In this document: piece after piece, positions 16,751 to 24,573 of the stretch
Position numbering within the stretch: position 1 is the stretch's first letter
Layout of the letters: the number at the start of each line of letters is the position of its first letter
Notes under the pieces: model-generated
What the model was told of the DNA's origin: nothing
Databases searched by the model: none
What the model saw: the letters and a program-made list of their open reading frames with translations, nothing else
Made by a program: the position numbers and the translations under genes
Assembly (NCBI GenBank): GCA_000156155.1
Contig: DS995299.1
Span: forward strand, 459,827 to 523,826
Length of the DNA stretch: 64,000 nucleotides
Reading direction: 5' to 3'
DNA from: a beta proteobacterium KB13
Lineage (GTDB): Bacteria > Pseudomonadota > Gammaproteobacteria > Burkholderiales > Methylophilaceae

Positions 16751-18586
16751 ATGAGAGTATCAGATTACATTGCACAATTTTTTGAAGAACATAATATTAA
16801 AAAGGTTTTTGGAATTGTTGGGGCTGGTAATGCACAAATTTTTGACTCAATAAGCCAGTTAAATTATACGGAAATAATTTATGTTCATCATGAACAGGCG
16901 GCTGTTATGGCTGCTGGAGCATTTTATAGAGCTTCTGGTAAAATTTCGGCTGCATTATTAACAACCGGTGGAGGTTCAACGAATGGTATTACGGGCGTTG
17001 TCAGTGCATGGATGGATTCTATTCCTTTAATAGTAATATCTGGTAATGAAAATTCAAAATTTACAAAAAATTCAAATCCTTTAAGAATATGGGGAGTGCA
17101 AGGTTACGATTCTACAAAAATGGTTTCAGATGTGACTAAGTGGACATACAGGGTTGACGATTCTTTGAAAATTAAAAGCGCTTTGCAATATGGTATGCAT
17201 CAAGCTCTTCATGGAAGAAAAGGTCCTGTTTGGATTGATGTACCAATGAATATTCAATCATCCATGTTTTCAGATAATGATAAAAAAATTAATAAATGTT
17301 TTTTAAACAAAAACAATATTTTTAAAAATAAACATTCAAACCTCAACAGTGGAGTAAAAAAATCTTTGTCCTTAATACAAAAATCAAGAAGACCATTATT
17401 GTTATTAGGAGCTGGGTTGAGGAATTTCCAAAAACAAAATAAATTAATTTCTTTATTAGATAAAATAAATATTCCTTTCGTATTGAGTTGGCAAGCTTCT
17501 GATTTAATTAAGACAGACCATTCTTTAAATTTTGGAAGACCTGGTGTGTATGGTCAAAGATATAGTAACTTTATAATTCAAAATACAGATTGTTTGATTT
17601 GTGTTGGTACTAGATTGGCAATTCCACAGATTGGATATGATATCAACGAATTTGCTAGAGAGGCTTCAATAGTTCAAGTCGATATTGACCCCAATGAGTT
17701 AGATAAATATTTTAATAATATTGATGTTACTGTGTTATCTGATGCTAATGATTTCTTAAATAAGTTATCAGCATCCATAAAAGTTAATAACTTTTCTACT
17801 TGGAAAAATTTTTGTAATAAGATGAAAAATAAATATCCTATACTCGGAAAAGAACATCGCGACCCCGTTGGTAAAGATGGAAAAAAATATATAAATTCTT
17901 ATAGATTTATGGTTCATCTGGAAAATTTTTTTGCGAATGATCAAATCATAGTTACAGACATGGGAACAGCTTTGTTATCAGGACACCAGATAATTAAATT
18001 AAAATCAAGACAAAGAATGTTTACGTCAACAGGCCTTGGTGAAATGGGCTATGGATTACCAGCCGCGATTGGAGCTGCATTGGCTAACAAAAATAAAGAT
18101 ATTCTTTGTTTAAACTGCGACGGTGGCATGATGCTAAATCTTCAAGAATTACAAACAATCAAGCATTATAATTTATCAATTAAGATAATCATATTTAACA
18201 ATGATGGTTATTTGATGATAAAACACACTCAAAATAATTTATTTAATGGAAGGTATGTCGGAGTAAATAAAAAAACAGGTGTTTCTTGCCCAGATTTTGG
18301 TAAGCTTGCAAAAGCTTTTGGTTTTCCAGCTTTTAAAATAAACAAAGTAAGTGAAATAGATAGAAAATTGACCAAAGTATTTCAAACTAGCGGCCCAGTC
18401 ATTTGCGAGATTATGATGCATCCTGAACAGATGTTTTATCCTAAGCTGTCTGTTGCTAAAGACGAAAAAGGAATATTAGTATCTCCACCCCTTGAGGATT
18501 TGTCACCATTAGTCGAAAAAGACGACCTTGAAGATAGCATGCTCATTCCAATTCATGCTAAGTCATCAAAAATAAGAAATAGTTAA
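16751..18586 (+). CDS. Thiamine-diphosphate enzyme of the acetolactate synthase/YerE type
   Basis: A 611-aa protein with the three-domain layout of 2-oxoacid-decarboxylating carboligases: a PYR domain with the catalytic Glu in HHEQAAVMAAG (about residue 51), a central FAD/DHS-like domain (about 190-330), and a PP domain with NCDGGMMLNLQELQ continuing to FNNDGYL. The usual GDG of the ThDP motif reads CDG. YerE of this superfamily transfers an acetyl unit from pyruvate to C4 of CDP-4-keto-3,6-dideoxyglucose, which is exactly the product of rfbFGH plus a reductase. An alternative is an ordinary acetolactate synthase, unlikely here. Confidence 0.8.
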   Translation: MRVSDYIAQFFEEHNIKKVFGIVGAGNAQIFDSISQLNYTEIIYVHHEQAAVMAAGAFYRASGKISAALLTTGGGSTNGITGVVSAWMDSIPLIVISGNENSKFTKNSNPLRIWGVQGYDSTKMVSDVTKWTYRVDDSLKIKSALQYGMHQALHGRKGPVWIDVPMNIQSSMFSDNDKKINKCFLNKNNIFKNKHSNLNSGVKKSLSLIQKSRRPLLLLGAGLRNFQKQNKLISLLDKINIPFVLSWQASDLIKTDHSLNFGRPGVYGQRYSNFIIQNTDCLICVGTRLAIPQIGYDINEFAREASIVQVDIDPNELDKYFNNIDVTVLSDANDFLNKLSASIKVNNFSTWKNFCNKMKNKYPILGKEHRDPVGKDGKKYINSYRFMVHLENFFANDQIIVTDMGTALLSGHQIIKLKSRQRMFTSTGLGEMGYGLPAAIGAALANKNKDILCLNCDGGMMLNLQELQTIKHYNLSIKIIIFNNDGYLMIKHTQNNLFNGRYVGVNKKTGVSCPDFGKLAKAFGFPAFKINKVSEIDRKLTKVFQTSGPVICEIMMHPEQMFYPKLSVAKDEKGILVSPPLEDLSPLVEKDDLEDSMLIPIHAKSSKIRNS

Positions 18587-19245
18587 TGGATATTTTACTA
18601 GACAACATTATAAACAAATTTGATTATTTGAAATCAATTGATGATTACAACATATTAAAAGAAAATTCTCTTTATATAAAAAAAAATGGTATTTATTTAA
18701 TATGTGCTTCAGTATTTTTTTCTAAAAATGACTATGTAATTAATCTATTATCAATCTGGAGAAAAGAGGCAAAGACGTTTCACAATAAATTTAATGTTAC
18801 AGCTGAAGGAACAAGGAAGTGGTATAAAAATCTTTTGCTTGATATTCAAGATAGAATCCTCTTTTTTGTTTTGGATGAAAAAGAAAATTTTATTGGTCAT
18901 TTAGGCTTTGCTAATCTTTGTAAAAAAAATAACTTTATTCAGATTGAGCTCGATAATGTTATTAGGGGTGAAAAAAATACAAAACCAGGAGCTATGTCAA
19001 TTGCTTGCAAAGAGCTAATAAATTTTGCTTTTGAGGATTTGAAAGTTAATGAGGTTATTTTAAAAACTCTTAAATCTAATGCGCACGCTGTAAATTTCTA
19101 TAAAAAAATCGGATTTCAAGAATATGACAAAATTCCTTTAACAAAAATTTTCAATGATGAAGGTTTTGACCATAAGGTAATACTTAATAATGATTTGATT
19201 CCAGATGATTATTTTATTTGTATGAAATTAGGTAAACTTAAATGA
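18586..19245 (+). CDS. GNAT-family N-acetyltransferase (RimJ/PseH-like)
   Basis: A 219-aa acyltransferase. The central FIGHLGFANL strand, the GAMSIACKELINFAF acetyl-CoA region and the C-terminal LKSNAHAVNFYKKIGFQEY are the normal GNAT elements. The N-terminal FNVTAEGTRKWYKN resembles acetyltransferases acting on amino sugars. Its ATG shares one base with the preceding stop and its end overlaps the aminotransferase gene by 4 nt. N-acetylation of the amine made by that aminotransferase is the likely job, on the branched sugar or another nucleotide sugar. Confidence 0.75.
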   Translation: MDILLDNIINKFDYLKSIDDYNILKENSLYIKKNGIYLICASVFFSKNDYVINLLSIWRKEAKTFHNKFNVTAEGTRKWYKNLLLDIQDRILFFVLDEKENFIGHLGFANLCKKNNFIQIELDNVIRGEKNTKPGAMSIACKELINFAFEDLKVNEVILKTLKSNAHAVNFYKKIGFQEYDKIPLTKIFNDEGFDHKVILNNDLIPDDYFICMKLGKLK

Positions 19246-20390
19246 CCAGTAAATTATCAAAACTTATAACGCAATCTGAAATAAGAAATATGTCCATTGA
19301 ATGTGATAGGTTGAATGGAATAAACCTATCACAAGGTGTATGTGATTTTCCACTTAGTGATATTTTAAAAACTGGTGTTAATGATGCAATAAATAGAAAC
19401 TACAACCATTATACTAGTTTTGATGGTCTAGCAGAACTGAGAAAATCAATTTCAAAAAAAGCAAAAATTTTTAATAATATCGATACTGATTTTAAAAAAA
19501 ATATTTTAGTAACATCCGGAGCAACAGCTGCATTTTATTCTGCCTGTATTTCATTAATGGAACCAGGTGATGAAGTTATAGTTTTTCAACCATATTATGG
19601 ATATCATTGCAGTACACTGTTAGCCGCAAACTTAAAACCAGTATTTGCAAAACTCAACCCCCCTGATTGGAAATTTGATATTGAGGATTTATGTGATCTA
19701 ATCTCAAAAAAAACTAAAGGTATCATAATTTGCACTCCTAGCAATCCATGTGGAAAAGTTTTTACTAAAGATGAGTTGGACACACTTGCAGACTTCGCAA
19801 TAGATCATAATTTAATTATTTTTACTGATGAGATATATGAATATTTTACATATGATGGAAATACTCATATTAGTCCCGGATCAATAAAAAAAATTGATGA
19901 TCGGGTAGTTACTATTTCTGGTTTTTCAAAAACTTATAGCATAACTGGGTGGAGAATTGGTTATCTTGTTTGTAGAAATGAGGAATGGGTGAAAGCTATA
20001 GGATATGTTCACGATCTAATCTATGTATGCGCTCCCGCTCCTCTTCAGCTGGCTGTATCTAGAGCTATTGATTTGTTAGACGATAAATTTTATCGTGATT
20101 TATGTAAAGCATATTCTAAAAAAAGAGAGATCATTTGCTCATCATTAAAAAAGTCTGGATTAACACCATATATCCCTGATGGTGCCTATTATGTGTTATT
20201 CGACGCAAGTAATATCAGCGGTGCTAGTAGTAAAGAAAAAGCAATGAATTTATTAAAATTAACAAGAATTGCAACTGTACCTGGTGATTCATTCTTTAAT
20301 GATCAAGCAGGTCATAATTTGTTAAGATTATGCTTTGCAAAGACAGATTCTGTGCTAAATGAAGCGTCAAATTTGATAACTAAATTATAA
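19242..20390 (+). CDS. Class I/II PLP aminotransferase
   Basis: A 382-aa fold-type I aminotransferase of the aspartate/aromatic group. The cofactor lysine is in ISGFSKTYSITGWRIGY. The Asp/Tyr pair is in FTDEIYEYF, CTPSNPCGKV holds the substrate-side Asn, and the C-terminal Arg lies in NLLRLCFAK. Enzymes of this class act on 2-oxoacids and amino acids rather than nucleotide sugars, so its presence inside a sugar operon is unusual. It could aminate the 2-oxoacid from the DmpG-like aldolase or a branch-chain ketone. Coupled by overlap to the GNAT gene. Confidence 0.85.
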   Translation: MTSKLSKLITQSEIRNMSIECDRLNGINLSQGVCDFPLSDILKTGVNDAINRNYNHYTSFDGLAELRKSISKKAKIFNNIDTDFKKNILVTSGATAAFYSACISLMEPGDEVIVFQPYYGYHCSTLLAANLKPVFAKLNPPDWKFDIEDLCDLISKKTKGIIICTPSNPCGKVFTKDELDTLADFAIDHNLIIFTDEIYEYFTYDGNTHISPGSIKKIDDRVVTISGFSKTYSITGWRIGYLVCRNEEWVKAIGYVHDLIYVCAPAPLQLAVSRAIDLLDDKFYRDLCKAYSKKREIICSSLKKSGLTPYIPDGAYYVLFDASNISGASSKEKAMNLLKLTRIATVPGDSFFNDQAGHNLLRLCFAKTDSVLNEASNLITKL

Positions 20391-20399
20391 GGATATGAT

Positions 20400-21518
20400 T
20401 TGAAAAAAATTAGTTTTGCTGGACCATGGATAACTGATAAAGAAGTAGAGTATGTTACTGATGCCACAATAAATGGTTTTTATGAAAACTATGATGGTTA
20501 TGCGAAAAAATTAGAAAATGAAATTACTTCTTATTTAGGCGTTAAGTATTCCATAGCTACTCATTGTTGTACTGTGGCATTACATATGGCTGCCTTGGCT
20601 ATCGGACTTAAAGATGATGATGAAGTTATCGTAACTGATTTTAGTTGGGTGGCTACAGCATATGCTATTTCTTATACTGGGGCAAAGTGTGTATTTGTAG
20701 ATATTGATCCTGATTCATGGTGCATCTCAGCAGAAGCTATAGAGGCAGCAATCACTAATAAAACAAAGGCAATTATGTTGGTCCATTCGTTTGGTTATCC
20801 AGCCCAGATGGATAAAATTATGTCTATAGCAAAAAAATATAACCTCAAGGTCATTGAAGATGCTGCTCCAGCATTGGGCTCTGAATTTAAGGGACAAAAA
20901 GTTGGCACTTTTGGTGATGTAGGCTGTTTTAGTTTCCAAGGTGCAAAGTTAACTGTTAGTGGTGAGGGTGGTGTTTTTGTAACTAATGATGAGGAGATAT
21001 ATAAAAAAGCACTTTTGTTATCATCAATGGGAAGAACTGATTCTAATGCAGTTTTCTGGTCTGATTCTTTAGGTTATCAATACACGATTGCAAATTTAAC
21101 AGCTGCATTAGCTCTTGCTCAAGTTGAAAGAGTCGACGAGTTAATTCACAAAAAAAGAGAAATCTTTAATTGGTATTATTCAGGACTAAAAGACGTTAAA
21201 GGTATAAAATTCATTAAAGAGAAAGAGGATGTGAGGTCAAATTATTGCTATCCATCAATATTGCTCGAAGATGAATTAAATATCGATAGAGACAAGTTAT
21301 TGGATTTTTTAAGAGATAACAATATTCACTGTAGACCAGGTTTTCCTCAAATGAGTAAATTTCCAATTTATGAACAGAGATTTGAAAATAAAAATGCTCA
21401 TAAAGCTTGGAAAAGAGGCGTGTCACTGGCCTCAGCAGCAAATTTAAATAGGGAAGATATTAATTTAGTATGTAAATTAATAAGAGAATTTATCGAGTTA
21501 AATGAAAAAAGCAAATAA
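20400..21518 (+). CDS. DegT/DnrJ/EryC1/StrS nucleotide-sugar aminotransferase
   Basis: A 372-aa PLP aminotransferase that installs an amino group on a keto nucleotide sugar. Unlike RfbH in the same operon, it keeps the catalytic lysine in FQGAKLTVSGEGG. EDAAPALGSEF carries the cofactor Asp and VTDFSWVATAYAI is typical of perosamine- and QdtB-type enzymes. It starts with TTG at 20400, with AAGGA about 7 nt before. It overlaps the next gene by 17 nt. The acceptor may be the CDP-4-ketosugar made upstream or a dTDP/GDP ketosugar from the other clusters. Confidence 0.88.
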   Translation: MKKISFAGPWITDKEVEYVTDATINGFYENYDGYAKKLENEITSYLGVKYSIATHCCTVALHMAALAIGLKDDDEVIVTDFSWVATAYAISYTGAKCVFVDIDPDSWCISAEAIEAAITNKTKAIMLVHSFGYPAQMDKIMSIAKKYNLKVIEDAAPALGSEFKGQKVGTFGDVGCFSFQGAKLTVSGEGGVFVTNDEEIYKKALLLSSMGRTDSNAVFWSDSLGYQYTIANLTAALALAQVERVDELIHKKREIFNWYYSGLKDVKGIKFIKEKEDVRSNYCYPSILLEDELNIDRDKLLDFLRDNNIHCRPGFPQMSKFPIYEQRFENKNAHKAWKRGVSLASAANLNREDINLVCKLIREFIELNEKSK

Positions 21519-22449
21519 AAAGATCGCTTTTGTAATTCCATGCCTTAATGAAGAGTCGAATATCCTAAAAATATATCACTCTTTATCTAAAGAAAAAATA
21601 TCATTTAAAAAAAAATATAATTTTGAGTTCATTTTTATTGATAATTATTCTACCGATAATACCAAAAAAATTTTAAGAGAGCTTGCCAAGAAGGATAAAT
21701 CTGTAAAAGTTATTTTTAATAACAGGAATTATGGACCAGTGAGATCTCCTTATTACGGTTTGCTTGCTTCTGATGCAAATGCAACTATTCTAATTGCTGC
21801 CGACTTTCAAGAGCCTCCTTCCTTAGTCAAAGATTTTATTTGTCATTGGGAAAGTGATAATTTCAAAATTGTGCTTGGTTCAAAATATAATTCTGAAGAG
21901 TCAATTATTATGAAGACTATTAGAAGAAAATATTATGACTTTATTAACTCTATTAGTGATATTCCATTAGAAAAAAATGTTACAGGTTTTGGTTTATACG
22001 ATAAAGATGTTCTTGATCAATTGAGGATAATTGACGATCCTTATCCATATTTTAGAGGGCTTATATGTGAGTTAGGCTACAGTAGAAAGCTAGTATTTTA
22101 CAAGCAGAATAAAAGAAGATCAGGTGTATCAAAGGCAACCTTCTATGGCATGTTTGATCAATCTCTACTTGCAATGACGAAACATTCAAAGTTGCCAATT
22201 AGAATAATGACCATATCAGGTCTATTCTTTGGATTTGGATCATTATTAATTTCAATAATATTTTTGATCTTAAAGTTTATTTATTGGGATTATTTTGCAT
22301 TAGGTATATCACCAATCCTTATTGGTATGTTTTTTATCGCATCGATTCAATTTTTCTTTTTAGGTATCCTTGGTGAGTATGTTGGGAGCATATTGACACA
22401 TAATAGAAAATTACCCCATGTAATAGAAGAAGAAAGAATTAATTTTTAA
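21502..22449 (+). CDS. GtrB-like polyprenyl-phosphate glycosyltransferase (GT2)
   Basis: A 315-aa GT-A enzyme with two C-terminal transmembrane helices. The N-terminal IPCLNEESNI, IDNYSTDNT and the metal-binding AADFQEPP (DXQ-type motif) are those of GtrB/ArnC/DPM1 enzymes that load a sugar from a nucleotide onto undecaprenyl phosphate. It is the last gene of the CDP-sugar operon and meets the minus-strand membrane gene end to end with a 3-bp gap. It may pass the operon's unusual sugar to the GtrA at 10184 and to one of the neighbouring GT-C proteins. Confidence 0.85.
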   Translation: MKKANKKIAFVIPCLNEESNILKIYHSLSKEKISFKKKYNFEFIFIDNYSTDNTKKILRELAKKDKSVKVIFNNRNYGPVRSPYYGLLASDANATILIAADFQEPPSLVKDFICHWESDNFKIVLGSKYNSEESIIMKTIRRKYYDFINSISDIPLEKNVTGFGLYDKDVLDQLRIIDDPYPYFRGLICELGYSRKLVFYKQNKRRSGVSKATFYGMFDQSLLAMTKHSKLPIRIMTISGLFFGFGSLLISIIFLILKFIYWDYFALGISPILIGMFFIASIQFFFLGILGEYVGSILTHNRKLPHVIEEERINF

Positions 22450-22452
22450 TTC

Positions 22453-24573
22453 CTATTCCAATCTTTTTGGGTAGTTGATAACATAAAAAAATAAAGATGG
22501 TAATAGCAAAAATAATATGAATACTATTGAACTTAAAATTTTATCAACATAAACAAACTCAATAACCCTTGCATTTTCTGGTAGCTTAACCCCTTTAAAT
22601 GCTTTATCAATAACTAATATGTCTGCTGGCGCTTCGTTAACATATGCTTTCCATTTGTTAGAAAAACTATCTGCATATTTTATTAATAAACTATCATAAT
22701 TATTCTCTGTTAATTTAAGTTTAATTTTATTATTTGTAAATTGATCTAAAGAATATTCTACTGGGACTTGTATCATATTCTTAGTTAATGAATAATCATA
22801 TTTAGCGCTTTTCCAAAATGTAATTTTAGATGAATCACAAGATATTAATGCTTCTAGTGAATCAATATTATATGTTCTCATATTGTCAGCTGGATCATTA
22901 ATGTACCTTATAAGGTTTCTTTCATTATTGAGCAATTTCATAATTAATTGACCCACTATATCTTGCTTTGGTTGACTGCATGAATCTATGTTAAAAAATG
23001 AATTAGACAAGCTGTAGTAATGTTTTTGCTGTTTATTGTTAAATGTTTCAAATTTTTTTTCATAAAAATCATCAATATCAATTTTTTTTCTTTCAACAAA
23101 TTGAATTTTCTTGGCGATCTTAAATTCACTCTTAATTGAAGCATTTCCGTAGGAATCAGAATCAAAATTATAAATTATCCTATAAGCTACATAATCCAAT
23201 AATGATAAAAAAACTAAAATGTAGATAACAAATTTTTTAACAGTTTTTGTGTAAAAAAATAAGATAACAGTTAATGAAAGAAGTAACGAAATAAAAAGAG
23301 TATGAATATTATAGAAGTTCATACCGTTCAGATTTTGGAAAATTATATTTATAAAAAGAAATATAAATATTAATAAATGATATTTATAATTTTTGTTAAA
23401 AATTAAGTGAGCTTTTGTTAAAGCTAATGAGGAGCCAATAATGATGCTTATTTTAAACAACGAACCAAAATAGCCAATATGTCTGACTTTATCAAAACCG
23501 GGGAGGTAATAAAAAATTTTAGCAAAACCTAATGATGGGTTAATCAAGTAAACTGTAAACAAAAATAAAGAATAAACACCTAAGTAATTTTTATTATCTT
23601 TTAATATCCATACTCCAAATAGAAACATCACAAAAGAAATTAATCCTGAATAAATTAAAAAATCATGATTTATGGAAAAAGGTTTTGAAATAAATAATTC
23701 TTGTAATTTATCGATTGATAGAAATCCTCCGTAATTCAAGAATACATCTTTAGTATTTTTAAAATCTTCAATTCTATCAATTCCATTAAAACTGTAGGAA
23801 TGACTAATTTGTTGATAGAAATAAAATACACTTGATGTTAGAAATAAAATAATAAAAAAATAAATAAATGTTTCTATTTTATTGATTTCAAGTGTAATTT
23901 TTTTTAACCATTTTTTATTTATTCGGCGTGCCCAGATAAGCTCTGAAATAAAGTTGACAGAGAAATATAACAATAAGATATAAAACTGAATTACTAAAGT
24001 ATATCCAACAGAACCAAAGCTGAAAATAAGAAGAATAATTAATGCAAGTAAAATATTTTTTATTTTTTGTGTCTGAAAAAACATATTTATAAAATATAAA
24101 GAAAAGGGGAGTGAGCAGATCAATTTAATTCCAAAATATAATTGATTATCAATGAATAAAATTAGCATACTGACAATCGCTATATAAATTGAAATTACCT
24201 TATTTTTATTAAGGGAGTATGTTAGATAGTAACAACCAAGACTAAAAAAAAGTATATCTATCATATTGCTTAATATAAATAGATTTAGTGTATTTTGAAT
24301 TTGGAATATGTATCCAATTAAAACAGACAAATAATTTGACATCGAAATGTTCAAAAATATAAATGCATCCGTGTGTGTTCCATACCCGCTGAATGGAAAC
24401 CATAATGGTATTTCATGATTAAAATATAATGAACTGTAGAAATGAGAAAATGTATGATACACACTTAAAGAATCATTAGTAGGATAAAATCCATTTGAAT
24501 AAAATATTGTATTTATTAAAAAAATGCTTATTACTATTGAAAGCAGATGGTGGTTTTTAAAATAATTAATCAT
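22453..24573 (-). CDS. Large GT-C/YfhO-like membrane protein, paralogue 2
   Basis: A 706-aa inner-membrane protein with about 12 hydrophobic helices and a soluble C-terminal domain of roughly 200 residues before a final helix. The first external loop has FYPTNDSLSVYHTF and IPLWFPFSGYG, the acidic-loop layout of GT-C and YfhO-type glycosyltransferases that use lipid-linked sugars on the periplasmic face. YLPGFDKVRHIGY is shared nearly word for word with the upstream protein (YLPGMSYVRHISY), so the two are tandem paralogues. Start overlaps that gene by 8 nt. Exact acceptor unknown. Confidence 0.7.
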   Translation of the reverse strand: MINYFKNHHLLSIVISIFLINTIFYSNGFYPTNDSLSVYHTFSHFYSSLYFNHEIPLWFPFSGYGTHTDAFIFLNISMSNYLSVLIGYIFQIQNTLNLFILSNMIDILFFSLGCYYLTYSLNKNKVISIYIAIVSMLILFIDNQLYFGIKLICSLPFSLYFINMFFQTQKIKNILLALIILLIFSFGSVGYTLVIQFYILLLYFSVNFISELIWARRINKKWLKKITLEINKIETFIYFFIILFLTSSVFYFYQQISHSYSFNGIDRIEDFKNTKDVFLNYGGFLSIDKLQELFISKPFSINHDFLIYSGLISFVMFLFGVWILKDNKNYLGVYSLFLFTVYLINPSLGFAKIFYYLPGFDKVRHIGYFGSLFKISIIIGSSLALTKAHLIFNKNYKYHLLIFIFLFINIIFQNLNGMNFYNIHTLFISLLLSLTVILFFYTKTVKKFVIYILVFLSLLDYVAYRIIYNFDSDSYGNASIKSEFKIAKKIQFVERKKIDIDDFYEKKFETFNNKQQKHYYSLSNSFFNIDSCSQPKQDIVGQLIMKLLNNERNLIRYINDPADNMRTYNIDSLEALISCDSSKITFWKSAKYDYSLTKNMIQVPVEYSLDQFTNNKIKLKLTENNYDSLLIKYADSFSNKWKAYVNEAPADILVIDKAFKGVKLPENARVIEFVYVDKILSSIVFILFLLLPSLFFYVINYPKRLE

